The notes under the pieces: generated by a model
What the model was told of the DNA's origin: nothing
Seen by the model: the letters and a program-made list of their open reading frames with translations, nothing else
Database searches by the model: none
Position numbers and translations under genes: made by a program
From: Colwellia psychrerythraea
Lineage (GTDB): Bacteria > Pseudomonadota > Gammaproteobacteria > Enterobacterales > Alteromonadaceae
Assembly: GCF_000764225.1 (NCBI RefSeq)
Contig: NZ_JQED01000037.1
Span: 1 to 64,000, forward strand
Direction of reading: 5' to 3'
DNA: 64,000 nt
Part shown: piece after piece, positions 8,049 through 16,517 of the stretch
Layout: each line of letters begins with the position of its first letter
Numbering within the stretch: position 1 is the stretch's first letter

Positions 8049-8468
8049 TTACCAGCTACCACTATTTTCCATACTTAACCACGGCTCTTGAGGGGCTAAC
8101 GAGCCATTTTTTTGTAATAACTCTATCGAGATACCATCAGGTGAGTTAACAAAGGCCATATGGCCACAGCGAGGTGGCCTGTTAATTGTAATACCGCCGT
8201 CTTGCAATTTTTGACAGGTTTGATAAATATCATCCACTTCAAAAGCTAAATGACCAAAACTTCGTCCCGTGCTGTACTCTTCAGTAGAGCCCCAATTATA
8301 TGTCAGTTCTACTTCAGCGCTGCCAATTTCAGTTGCTAGATATACTAAAGTAAATTTTCCTGCAGGTACTTCAATTCTTCTGGTTTCGATTAAGCCAAGT
8401 TTATTAATATAAAAATCAAGCGACTGTTCTAAATCACGGACACGTACCATGGTATGTAAAAACTTCAT
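8049..8468 (-). CDS. gloA: Lactoylglutathione lyase (glyoxalase I)
   Basis: A 139-aa vicinal-oxygen-chelate protein, close to the usual GloA length of about 135. It has the two beta-alpha-beta-beta-beta modules with metal ligands in place: His in [11 protein letters not shown], Glu in [10 protein letters not shown], His in SFGHLAFEV and Glu in [15 protein letters not shown] and [17 protein letters not shown] fit GloA. Converts the hemithioacetal of methylglyoxal and glutathione to S-lactoylglutathione in the cytosol. Assignment to GloA is strong, though related VOC enzymes exist. Confidence 0.88.
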   Translation of the reverse strand: MKFLHTMVRVRDLEQSLDFYINKLGLIETRRIEVPAGKFTLVYLATEIGSAEVELTYNWGSTEEYSTGRSFGHLAFEVDDIYQTCQKLQDGGITINRPPRCGHMAFVNSPDGISIELLQKNGSLAPQEPWLSMENSGSW

Positions 8469-8809
8469 AAGGCTCTCTTTCTTCTTCGATTATGGATAAG
8501 GGCTATAAAAATTAAATAACACTCTATTGTTGAAAATGGGTGATCATTTATCTATTTTTACTGAGTTTTTACAAAATAGATTAGTAAATTCAACAATGTC
8601 AGTGACACTCTTAGGTTTTAACAGACCTTAATCTTTTGAAGTGGGTACGTCAATACAGAGCTACTCGATAACATAGGGGGGAATTTATTTCATGAGCATT
8701 TTGCAGAAATGCTATATGTGTACAATAATTAGTCACTCAAGAAAGAAATTAAGTCTTGGGTAGTTTGTTTTCCTTGTTTTCTTTTGAAATTCAATAAGAG
8801 GAAATAAAA
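8469..8809. other. Intergenic region without a supported gene
   Basis: About 340 bp between two divergent genes. It presumably carries both promoters. I see only a 23-codon reading frame (8692-8763) behind a G-rich tract, not supported further, and no strong hairpin. Confidence 0.5.
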
Positions 8810-9241
8810 ATGAAAAGTCTATTTTTAACCATGATTATTGTGATGATTAACTTTAACGTTTATGCAGAAGATAAACCTTATACTTTGGGTACCGTCTGGG
8901 AAGTGTCTTATATACAAGTTAATGACGGTAAACTTGAAGATTACTTGAAAAACCTAAATAGCGGCTATTACCCAATTTATGAAGAATTCAAGAAAAAAGG
9001 CTGGATAACATCATACAAAGCAATCAGTTTTAGTCGTAATAACCCCAATGATTGGAACTTAATGTTACTGACGGAGTATCCAAACTGGGCAACTTTTGAT
9101 AGAAAAGAAGAAGAGTGGGAAGCTATTGTAGATAAAGTATTTAAAAATAAACAAGCTCAAGAAAGTAGTGATGAAGATAGAAAGAACATTCGCGTATTAT
9201 GGGGTTCAAAAATAGGCAGAGAAATGATACCTGTTATCTAA
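8810..9241 (+). CDS. Exported hypothetical protein, 143 aa
   Basis: Begins with a signal peptide (MKSLFLTMIIVMINFNVYA, cleavage after the Ala) and a good GAGGAA ribosome-binding site about 8 nt upstream of the ATG. The mature part (about 124 aa) is rich in aromatic and charged residues, with WEVSYIQVNDGKLEDYLKNL then W-containing strands. The pattern beta strand, helix, beta strands recalls dimeric alpha/beta-barrel (ABM/NIPSNAP-like) domains, but this is only an impression. Likely periplasmic. It has its own terminator and no obvious partner. Confidence 0.7.
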   Translation: MKSLFLTMIIVMINFNVYAEDKPYTLGTVWEVSYIQVNDGKLEDYLKNLNSGYYPIYEEFKKKGWITSYKAISFSRNNPNDWNLMLLTEYPNWATFDRKEEEWEAIVDKVFKNKQAQESSDEDRKNIRVLWGSKIGREMIPVI

Positions 9242-9281
9242 TTCTAAACACGAGTAAGGATGATTGATCTAACAGTATTTC

Positions 9282-9314
9282 GCGCCAATCTTGTTAAAGG
9301 GGTTGGCGCTTTCT
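9282..9314 (+). terminator. Terminator after the exported hypothetical gene
   Basis: GCGCCAA at 9282-9288 and TTGGCGC at 9303-9309 form a perfect 7-bp stem followed by TTTCTGTT. Confidence 0.7.
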
Positions 9315-9364
9315 GTTGAGTTAATCTGTGTTAGTCAATACAACAGTTGATATGGTGTAGGATG

Positions 9365-10027
9365 TTAGTCACTGACTTTATCTTTAAAGTCACATAAATC
9401 TTCAATGATACACGAGCCACATTTTGGCTTTTTAGCCGTGCAAACGTAACGTCCATGTAGGATGAACCAATGATGTAAGTTAAACATAAACTCTGTTTTT
9501 CTTGGCGTTAATTTTATTATATTGGCTTCAACCTGATCCACCGTTTTACCCGGAGCATATTTAGTTCTATTTGCGAGTCTGTATATATGGGTGTCCACAG
9601 CGAGAAAGTACTTGCCTTCATTATCTTTAAGCCAGCCGAAAGCGGTATTTAAAACAACATTAGCAGTCTTACGGCCAACACCGGGAAGTGCTTCAAGTGC
9701 GGCTCTATTTTCTGGCACTTCACCCCCATGCAAGTCCACCAACATTTGACATGTTTTAATTGTATTTTCTGCTTTGGTATTAAATAACCCAATAGTTTTG
9801 ATATAGCTTTTTAAGCCCTCAAGACCGAGATCTAAAATGGCTTGTGGTGTATTTGCTACGGGGTAAAGTTTATCTGTGGCTTTATTAACACCAACATCCG
9901 TTGCTTGGGCAGAGAGTAGCACGGCAATAAGTAGTTCAAACGGGCTAGAAAAATTGAGCTCTGTAGTCGGCTCTGGATTCTCATCTCTAAGCCTAGTTAA
10001 CATTTCTAACCGTGTTTCTTTATTCAT
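9365..10027 (-). CDS. nth: Endonuclease III (DNA glycosylase/AP lyase)
   Basis: About 220 aa beginning MNKETRLEMLTRLRDENPEP; the start at 10027 is chosen because E. coli Nth begins in the same way. It keeps the helix-hairpin-helix LPGVGRKTANVVLNTAFG with the catalytic Lys, the catalytic Asp in AVDTHIYRLANRT, and the C-terminal 4Fe-4S loop C-x6-C-x2-C-x5-C (CTAKKPKCGSCIIEDLC). A short insert (KDNEGKYF) precedes the catalytic Asp compared with E. coli. It removes oxidised pyrimidines in base excision repair. Located downstream of rsxE as in E. coli, about 140 bp away, probably in the same unit. Confidence 0.95.
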   Translation of the reverse strand: MNKETRLEMLTRLRDENPEPTTELNFSSPFELLIAVLLSAQATDVGVNKATDKLYPVANTPQAILDLGLEGLKSYIKTIGLFNTKAENTIKTCQMLVDLHGGEVPENRAALEALPGVGRKTANVVLNTAFGWLKDNEGKYFLAVDTHIYRLANRTKYAPGKTVDQVEANIIKLTPRKTEFMFNLHHWFILHGRYVCTAKKPKCGSCIIEDLCDFKDKVSD

Positions 10028-10167
10028 GCCTTTACTCTTTTTCCACGCTTTGGGTATCATGTAAAGCGCTAATTTTATAGTGCTCTACAAGGGGTTGAAT
10101 TAGCGATAATAATTATCGTCACTTCTTTATTTTTAGGTATTAAAATAAAGTAATCGTTACTGTTAAG

Positions 10168-10947
10168 TTAAGAGTCAAAGTTTACACGAACTCTTTCAAT
10201 AACTTGTTCGGTATCAATAACTTCTTTAGACTTAATATAGCTATCGATAGCATTTTTAAGTGCAATTAAAATACCCATGGCGATGAAAGCACCGGGGGGT
10301 AAAATTGCTAATAAAAATTGACTATCGAGTTGCATCACTTCAATGCGAAGTACACTAGCCCAGTCGCCAAGTAATAAGTTTGCCCCATCAAAAAGCGTTC
10401 CTTGTCCAAGTATCTCTCTAATTACACCAAGTAAAATTAATATAATGGCAAAGCCAAGTCCCATCATGAGTCCATCAAAGGCTGATTGCTTGATAGGGTT
10501 TTTAGAGGCGTAAGCTTCAGCTCGTCCAATAATGGCGCAGTTAGTTACGATCAGCGGTAAGAAAATGCCTAATGATTGGTAAATACCGTAAGTAAAAGCA
10601 TTCATTAACAATTGCACACAGGTAACAAAAGCAGCAATAATTAATACAAAGATTGGTATACGGATCTCTTTAGGCACCCAATGGCGAATTGCCGAGACGG
10701 TAACGTTAGAGCAAATAAGTACTAACATGGTGGCAAGGCCAAGACCTAAAGCATTGGTGACAGTGGATGTTACAGCGAGCAATGGACATAAACCAAGCAG
10801 TTGCACTAAACCTGGATTGTTTTTCCATAATCCCTGTACCGCTAATTCTTTATACTCAGCTTTAAGTGCGGCAGCATTTTCTTGTGCTTCTGTATCATCA
10901 GTAATATCTAGATCATCACTAGATTGTGGTGCTATTTCATTGCTCAT
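10168..10947 (-). CDS. rsxE: Rsx/Rnf electron transport complex subunit E
   Basis: A 259-aa inner-membrane protein with about six helices, the last cistron of the rsx cluster. The family core starts at [23 protein letters not shown] and contains [17 protein letters not shown], both RnfE hallmarks, and pairs with RsxA as a membrane half-repeat that includes conserved Cys near the iron site. The N-terminus is about 35 residues longer than E. coli RsxE and is acidic ([13 protein letters not shown]). Its start overlaps the rsxG stop by 11 nt, indicating translational coupling. Confidence 0.93.
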   Translation of the reverse strand: MSNEIAPQSSDDLDITDDTEAQENAAALKAEYKELAVQGLWKNNPGLVQLLGLCPLLAVTSTVTNALGLGLATMLVLICSNVTVSAIRHWVPKEIRIPIFVLIIAAFVTCVQLLMNAFTYGIYQSLGIFLPLIVTNCAIIGRAEAYASKNPIKQSAFDGLMMGLGFAIILILLGVIREILGQGTLFDGANLLLGDWASVLRIEVMQLDSQFLLAILPPGAFIAMGILIALKNAIDSYIKSKEVIDTEQVIERVRVNFDS

Positions 10948-11731
10948 TAGCAGCCCCGTTATTTGGTGTTGTGGTAGAGGAAATTGTAGCTTTCAACTCA
11001 GTGGCTGATAAGTGTTCCCCGCAAGCATTAGGGCGAGGTATTATACTGCCTCTATGCTGATTAAAATAATTGAGTGTACTCTTAACACCCTTTACCACTG
11101 CTCGTGGAGTAATAGTTGCCCCTGTAAATTGATCGAACATGCCATTATCTTTTCTAACAGCCCAGCGCCTATCGTCTTCTGAAAGTATTTGTTTACCGGT
11201 AAAGTTGGTGATCCAATCACTTTTTCTGATTTCTATTTTATCACCTAACCCCGGTGTTTCTTGATGTTTGAGCACTCTAACACCGCTGACTGAGCCGTCA
11301 TTGTTGATTGCCATAATAAAATCAATATTACCATTATAGCCTTGTGGTGCTGTACTGGTGATAGCAACAGCAACAATTTCTCCCGCCTTTCGTGCAATAT
11401 AAGCTGTTTTAACTTTATTAGAGCCCAGTTCTGGGGCACTCATCATAATACAATCGTTAGCGATGTCGTTATCATAGCGACTCGGTTCAATAATGCTGTG
11501 TAATGTTCTTAAAAGCTGTTGTTGCTCCTGAGCCTTTACCCTATCTTTAGTCAGTGCACTGACTAAACTAACAGCCAAGGTACAAGCAATAGCAAAGAGC
11601 GCGAGTATTTTGGTGTTTTGAGAGATCGCTATGGTGAGTGGCGACTTAGTTGCTTTTTCTGGGCCTGACTTGTTTAAACCAGAGCTTTCAGGGCTAGACT
11701 TATCTTGCGATGTATCAATGTTGTCTGACAT
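10937..11731 (-). CDS. rsxG: Rsx/Rnf complex subunit G (covalent FMN protein)
   Basis: About 264 aa with a charged N-terminal tail of roughly 35 residues, one membrane helix ([19 protein letters not shown]), and a periplasmic FMN-binding domain. The flavinylation motif is [12 protein letters not shown], where Thr carries FMN by phosphoester linkage. GLGDKIE upstream is also typical. ATG 11731 overlaps the rsxD stop in TGATG, with GGAGATAAG in the rsxD end serving as ribosome-binding site; a GTG at 11734 is an alternative start. Confidence 0.93.
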   Translation of the reverse strand: MSDNIDTSQDKSSPESSGLNKSGPEKATKSPLTIAISQNTKILALFAIACTLAVSLVSALTKDRVKAQEQQQLLRTLHSIIEPSRYDNDIANDCIMMSAPELGSNKVKTAYIARKAGEIVAVAITSTAPQGYNGNIDFIMAINNDGSVSGVRVLKHQETPGLGDKIEIRKSDWITNFTGKQILSEDDRRWAVRKDNGMFDQFTGATITPRAVVKGVKSTLNYFNQHRGSIIPRPNACGEHLSATELKATISSTTTPNNGAANEQ

Positions 11732-12792
11732 CACTTATCTCCCTTGATGTGACCATAGGTACGTGGACGAGTATATTGATCTATTAACGGCGCAGACATA
11801 TTACAAAGTAATACTGCAAAAGCGACGCCGTCAGGATAACCACCGGCTGTGCGTATTAAATAAACCAATAAACCAGCAAGTAAACCGACAATGATGCGGC
11901 CTTTGTTACTGGTTGCCCCGGTGACCGGATCGGTCAGAATAAAGAATGCACCCAGCATGGTTGCGCCAGAAAGCCAATGAAACATGGTTGAAGCACTGCT
12001 GTCTGGGCTGATGCTATAACCAATGAAAGAGCAGATAAATAAGCTTATTAAGAAGCTAACGGGTGTTTGCCAAGCAATTGCTTTTCGAGCAATGAGAAAT
12101 ATACCACCTAACAAAAATCCAGCGTTTACCCATTCCCAACCTAAGGCAAGGTTTTCACCAAAGACAGGATTTTTAATACTTTCTAATACCGTTAACCCTA
12201 AGCCCGTATTCGTTTTAAGCGTATCAAGTGGTGTTGCCATCGTGATACCGTCAATACTGGTGCGTACTTGTTCTACTGAATAACCTTCAACAGTAAATCC
12301 TGTTAAAATTGTAGTTAATGTATTGGTAAAATTAAGATCAACAGCCACTAAAGTGAGTGGTGGTTGCCAGAGTGTCATTTGCAAAGGAAAAGAGACCAAT
12401 AACATGACGTATCCAGCCATGGCTGGGTTAAACGGATTATGGCCTAATCCGCCATATAACTGTTTAACGATGACAATCGCAAACATGGTACCAATAACAG
12501 TGACCCACCAAGGCGCTAATGCTGGTAGGCATATGCCTATCAACAAGGCGGTTAAGAATGCACTGCCATCAAATAATTCATGGGAAATTGGCTTTTTACG
12601 TAGCGACAGCACTGTAAATTCTGAAATAATCGCTGTTGTCATGGCTATGCCGATGTGAATTAAATTGCCCCAACCAAAAAAATACCACTGGGCTAAAACG
12701 CCTGGTAAGGTCGCGTATATCACCAAACGCATTAAATTAGGTGTTTTGGTGTGGTTATGGTTATGTGGTGAACTTGCTATCCAAAATGCCAT
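11731..12792 (-). CDS. rsxD: Rsx/Rnf complex subunit D (covalent FMN membrane protein)
   Basis: A 353-aa polytopic membrane protein of the NqrB/RnfD family with eight to ten helices. It begins MAFWIASSPHNHNHTKTPNLM, and contains GGLGHNPFNPAMAGYVML and the FMN attachment region DPVTGATSNKGR. With RsxG it forms the flavin electron path across the membrane. Lies 70 bp downstream of rsxC and overlaps rsxG by one base (TGATG). Confidence 0.94.
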   Translation of the reverse strand: MAFWIASSPHNHNHTKTPNLMRLVIYATLPGVLAQWYFFGWGNLIHIGIAMTTAIISEFTVLSLRKKPISHELFDGSAFLTALLIGICLPALAPWWVTVIGTMFAIVIVKQLYGGLGHNPFNPAMAGYVMLLVSFPLQMTLWQPPLTLVAVDLNFTNTLTTILTGFTVEGYSVEQVRTSIDGITMATPLDTLKTNTGLGLTVLESIKNPVFGENLALGWEWVNAGFLLGGIFLIARKAIAWQTPVSFLISLFICSFIGYSISPDSSASTMFHWLSGATMLGAFFILTDPVTGATSNKGRIIVGLLAGLLVYLIRTAGGYPDGVAFAVLLCNMSAPLIDQYTRPRTYGHIKGDK

Positions 12793-12862
12793 TAATTATG
12801 TCGACTCATTGAGTTGTTGTAGTGATAGATTGTAATTGGAGCTTGTTTACTTTTATTCATGC

Positions 12863-15157
12863 CTATACACCATCTTGGTTATTTTCTTCAACAGCGTTAG
12901 TTTCTTTGAGCTTTTTTTTGGCTTTAGCTTTAGCGATAGCAGCAGCTATTTTAGCTTTTTTATCGGTCGCACCATCAGGTAAAACATCGCCGTTATTATC
13001 ATTCTCACTCGCTTCAACTTTTTCTTCTGCTGCAGTTTTTGCATTAGCTTTTGATAACGCTTTACTTTTGGCCTTAGCAATTGCGGCTGCTACTTTTGCT
13101 TTTTTATCGTCTGCATTGACAGTATTTTGAATAGGAGCATCATCAGATTGCTTTTCTCCGTCTGAAATACTCGCAGTATTCTTGAGTTTCTTTGCTTTGG
13201 CTTTCGCAATCGCAGCCGCTATTTTTGCTTTTTTATCATCAGAGTTTACTGTTTTCTGAACAGATATTTCTTCAGTAATTTCTTCATTAGCAGAAGCCTT
13301 GTCAGTTGTCTCTGTTGATTTACTCAGCTTCTTCGCCTTAGCCCTTGCAACTGCGGCGGCTATTTTGGCTTTTTTATCCTCTGGAGACGTTTGCTGAGTC
13401 GACGTTGCTTCAACTTCTGCAACGCTATTTACCGTTTCACTGTTAGTTATAGGCTTATCTGAGCTGACTTCTTTTAGTTTTTTCTTTGCTTTAGCTCTGG
13501 CAATTGCCGCGGCAACTTGAGATTTTTGATCGTCAACGTTATCCGCAGACGAGTTACTTGGTGAGTCAGCTGTGCTTGTCTGCTCTTTTGAAGCTTTTTT
13601 AGCCTTCACACGAGCTAGCGCCGCGGCTACTGCAGATTTAGCGCCTTCAGCCTCAGGTGTTGCTTTATTCATGGCGGCTTTACGGGCTGCCGCTGCTTTT
13701 TTGTGTTTTTCTTGTCGAGCAATTTTTTCTTTTTCTAAGCGTAACTTACGTGCTTCAAAACGAATCTTCGCTTTTTCAGCTTTTAAATCTAGTTGCTGTT
13801 GCTGACGGATTTCTGCTTTAGCAATACGGTAATAGTGTACCAATGGGATTTGACTAGGGCAGACATAAGCGCAGGCACCACAATCGATACAATCACGTAA
13901 ATTAAGTTTTTCTAATTGTGAGTAATCTTTTGCTTTAGCACTCCACTGCAGCTCTTGTGGGAGCAACTGGCTAGGGCATACATCGCTACATTGACCACAT
14001 CGAATACATTCGACTTCTTTACTTTCTTTTTCAAAAGCACTCGGCATCTCTGTTTTACTGGGGACTAAAATACAGTTACTGGTTTTAACAATAGGAACGA
14101 GTTCACTAGAAACACTAAAGCCCATCATTGGACCGCCCATGATCACAGGCTGCTTTTCATTGTTAATATTTTCCACATCACATTGTTCAAGCAGAAAATT
14201 GACAGGCGTACCAAGTAATGCCCAAACATTTTGTGGCTTCTTTAATGCTTGTCCAGTGACAGTTACAACACGTCGAATAAGTGGGGTATCATGTCTAACC
14301 GCTTCATTGATAGCAAAACAAGTGGCAATATTTTGCATCACAATGCCGTCATGTATAGGTAGACGGCCTGATTTAACTTCTTGACCCGTTAAAATTTGAA
14401 CGAGCTGCTTCTCACCACCCGTCGGGTATTTAGTTGGTACTACACAAACTTTGATTTTATCAATTGTTTTGGTAGCTTGTTGTAATGCTTGAATCGCTTT
14501 AGGTTTATTATCTTCAATTCCGATTAAAATAACGGTAGGAGTTAACAACCTATCAAGGATCTTTATGCCATCGACAATAGCATTACTTTGTTCCATCATT
14601 AACAAATCATCAGAAGTGATATAAGGCTCACATTCTGCGCCGTTTATGATCAGAAATTTAATGTCGGCTTTACTGTTTGCTTTGATATGAGTAGGGAAAC
14701 CAGCACCACCCATTCCAGCAATGCCAGCATCAGCAATTTTCTCAATTATTTCATGATTCGAAAGTTGTGCTAAATCAGGACAAACCTCTCTTTTTCTCCA
14801 TGTATCTTCACCGTCTACATCAAGGAACACACACAATTGACTTAAACCAGAAGGGTGGGCAATGACGGACATTTTTATCGCACTGATAACGCCACTGGTA
14901 GGCGCATGAATTGGCACCACCATTGGGTTTGTACTTAATGTTAGTGCTTGTCCTTTTAATACATGATCGCCAATGCTAACAAGTAAATCACCTTCTCGGC
15001 CAATATGTTGTTGCAACGGAATAATTAACTGTTTTGGTAAAGCAAGCTGTTTGATAGGCTTGTTTTTCGTTAGAAATTTTTGCTCAGGGGGATGAATACC
15101 GCCATGAAAATCCCAAAAGCGTCCGCGTGTGATGCGTTCTATTACTGATTCCACCAT
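12863..15157 (-). CDS. rsxC: Rsx/Rnf complex subunit C with Ala/Lys-rich C-terminal repeats
   Basis: A 764-aa soluble peripheral subunit, slightly longer than E. coli RsxC (740). Residues 1-450 hold the RnfC core: GGIHPPEQK, the NADH/flavin-site GMGGAGFPTHIK, an SLBB region, and two 4Fe-4S motifs CIRCGQCSDVCPSQ and CIDCGACAYVCPSQ. From about residue 450 the protein becomes a highly charged coiled-coil-like tail with six imperfect repeats of the type DKKAKIAAAIAKAKAKK separated by acidic Ser/Thr-rich linkers. AGGAG 6 nt upstream of ATG 15157 supports the start. Accepts electrons from NADH in Rnf complexes. Confidence 0.94.
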   Translation of the reverse strand: MVESVIERITRGRFWDFHGGIHPPEQKFLTKNKPIKQLALPKQLIIPLQQHIGREGDLLVSIGDHVLKGQALTLSTNPMVVPIHAPTSGVISAIKMSVIAHPSGLSQLCVFLDVDGEDTWRKREVCPDLAQLSNHEIIEKIADAGIAGMGGAGFPTHIKANSKADIKFLIINGAECEPYITSDDLLMMEQSNAIVDGIKILDRLLTPTVILIGIEDNKPKAIQALQQATKTIDKIKVCVVPTKYPTGGEKQLVQILTGQEVKSGRLPIHDGIVMQNIATCFAINEAVRHDTPLIRRVVTVTGQALKKPQNVWALLGTPVNFLLEQCDVENINNEKQPVIMGGPMMGFSVSSELVPIVKTSNCILVPSKTEMPSAFEKESKEVECIRCGQCSDVCPSQLLPQELQWSAKAKDYSQLEKLNLRDCIDCGACAYVCPSQIPLVHYYRIAKAEIRQQQQLDLKAEKAKIRFEARKLRLEKEKIARQEKHKKAAAARKAAMNKATPEAEGAKSAVAAALARVKAKKASKEQTSTADSPSNSSADNVDDQKSQVAAAIARAKAKKKLKEVSSDKPITNSETVNSVAEVEATSTQQTSPEDKKAKIAAAVARAKAKKLSKSTETTDKASANEEITEEISVQKTVNSDDKKAKIAAAIAKAKAKKLKNTASISDGEKQSDDAPIQNTVNADDKKAKVAAAIAKAKSKALSKANAKTAAEEKVEASENDNNGDVLPDGATDKKAKIAAAIAKAKAKKKLKETNAVEENNQDGV
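12870..13650 (-). repeat. Coding repeats in the rsxC tail
   Basis: Six degenerate repeats, each encoding about 17 Ala/Lys residues plus a variable acidic linker, lie in the 3' third of rsxC. Similarity is kept at DNA level (recurrent GCAGCTATTTTAGCTTTTTT-like stretches on the plus strand), so copy number may vary between strains by recombination or slippage. Similar tails are known in other gammaproteobacterial RsxC proteins. Confidence 0.8.
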
Positions 15158-15163
15158 ATTCTC

Positions 15164-15733
15164 CTAATCCAGTTGCTTTACTGGAATACTGGTTAAATCC
15201 CATTGCCAATTATGAATAGTATCTGGCAGTTCACGCATTTCGATACAATCTACCGGGCAGGGAGCAACACAAAGGTCACAACCTGTACACTCATCTATGA
15301 TAATAGTATGCATTTGTTTTGCAGCACCGATAATCGCATCAACAGGGCAAGCCTGTATACATTTAGTACAACCGATGCAGTCTTCTTCAATGACAAAAGC
15401 AACTTTAGGGCGGTTACTTTTTGGCGTATCACCTGTGGCATGACTGTCATCAAGAGGCTGCACTTCTACGCCCATTAAATCAGCGATTTTCTTGATAGTA
15501 TCTTCGCCGCCAGGAGCACACTTATTTATGGCTTCACCTTCGGATACTGCTTGTGCGTAGGGTTTACAGCCTGGGTAACCACATTGACCGCATTGAGTTT
15601 GAGGAAGTAGTGCATCGAGTTGGTCAACAATAGGATCTGCATCGACTTTAAAGCGAACAGATGCAAAACCAAGGAGAGCACCAAAAATGGCAGCAATACT
15701 GCCTAAAACAAGGATGGCAAGAAGGATGTTCAT
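15164..15733 (-). CDS. rsxB: Rsx/Rnf complex subunit B (ferredoxin-like)
   Basis: A 189-aa protein with an N-terminal membrane helix (residues 1-25), a Fe-S domain with [14 protein letters not shown], and two 4Fe-4S ferredoxin motifs [12 protein letters not shown] and [12 protein letters not shown]. This is the RnfB layout; it shuttles electrons between RsxC and the membrane flavins/iron site. Tightly spaced: one base after rsxA, 6 bp before rsxC. Confidence 0.95.
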   Translation of the reverse strand: MNILLAILVLGSIAAIFGALLGFASVRFKVDADPIVDQLDALLPQTQCGQCGYPGCKPYAQAVSEGEAINKCAPGGEDTIKKIADLMGVEVQPLDDSHATGDTPKSNRPKVAFVIEEDCIGCTKCIQACPVDAIIGAAKQMHTIIIDECTGCDLCVAPCPVDCIEMRELPDTIHNWQWDLTSIPVKQLD

Positions 15734-15734
15734 G

Positions 15735-16316
15735 TTAAATTTTCACCAGACCGGTAAAACCAAGGAAAGCTAATGACATTAAACCAGCAGTTATCATTGC
15801 TATTGCAGTACCTTTAAATGGGCCAGGTACATCAGCATTTGCTAATTTTTCACGCATAGCAGAAAACATAATAAGGACTAGGGAGAAACCTAATGCAGCA
15901 CCAAAGCCATAGATAATTGATTCAAAAAAACCATGCTGTAATCTTAAGTTTAGCAAAGCAACACCCAATACCGCACAGTTGGTGGTGATTAACGGTAAGA
16001 AAATACCCAATAAACGATAAAGACTGGCACTGGTTTTATGGACAACCATTTCAGTAAATTGTACTACGACGGCAATCACTAAAATAAAGCTCATGGTCGT
16101 TAGATATTCTAGGTTGAGTGGTACAAGTAGATATGTCGTCACTAAATAACTTAGCAGAGACGCTAACGTCATTACGAATACAGTAGCGAATGACATACCT
16201 ATAGCAGTTTCCGTACGTGAGGAAACCCCCATAAATGGGCATAGGCCAAGAAATTGTACTAAAACAAAGTTGTTTACGAGCACAGTGCCGACGAGTAGTA
16301 ACAGATAATCAGTCAT
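15735..16316 (-). CDS. rsxA: Rsx/Rnf complex subunit A
   Basis: A 193-aa protein with six predicted membrane helices, the same length as E. coli Rsx[19 protein letters not shown] and [17 protein letters not shown] each carry the conserved Cys that, with RsxE, hold the intramembrane iron centre in RnfA/NqrD-type proteins. It is the first gene of rsxABCDGE-nth; in E. coli the complex reduces SoxR. The promoter should lie in the roughly 200 bp before 16518, which also contain the terminator of the upstream gene. Confidence 0.95.
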   Translation of the reverse strand: MTDYLLLLVGTVLVNNFVLVQFLGLCPFMGVSSRTETAIGMSFATVFVMTLASLLSYLVTTYLLVPLNLEYLTTMSFILVIAVVVQFTEMVVHKTSASLYRLLGIFLPLITTNCAVLGVALLNLRLQHGFFESIIYGFGAALGFSLVLIMFSAMREKLANADVPGPFKGTAIAMITAGLMSLAFLGFTGLVKI

Positions 16317-16458
16317 TTACTTTAAAGGTCATTAGGTTATTGATAATAATAATGCCGCTATTATCCGTGTTTTTAGTTTATTTAACAACACACCTTAAGT
16401 ATGGGTATTATTCTTTTATTCATTTTCTTTGCTTTGAAATAACAAATGTTACTTCTGT

Positions 16459-16492
16459 AAAAAAGCCGAATGGTTATGATTCATTCGGCTTC
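16459..16492 (-). terminator. Terminator of the CsrD-like gene
   Basis: AAGCCGAATG at 16463-16472 and CATTCGGCTT at 16482-16491 are perfect 10-bp arms; on the minus strand they are followed by TTTTTT. It separates the CsrD-like gene from rsxA. Confidence 0.9.
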
Positions 16493-16517
16493 ATACTTTG
16501 TAAAGGGACTTGCTTGA

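Noticed and set aside
8692..8763. 23-codon frame behind a G-rich tract
   Set aside because: Very short, unusual peptide, no conservation evidence; kept only as a remark on the intergenic region.
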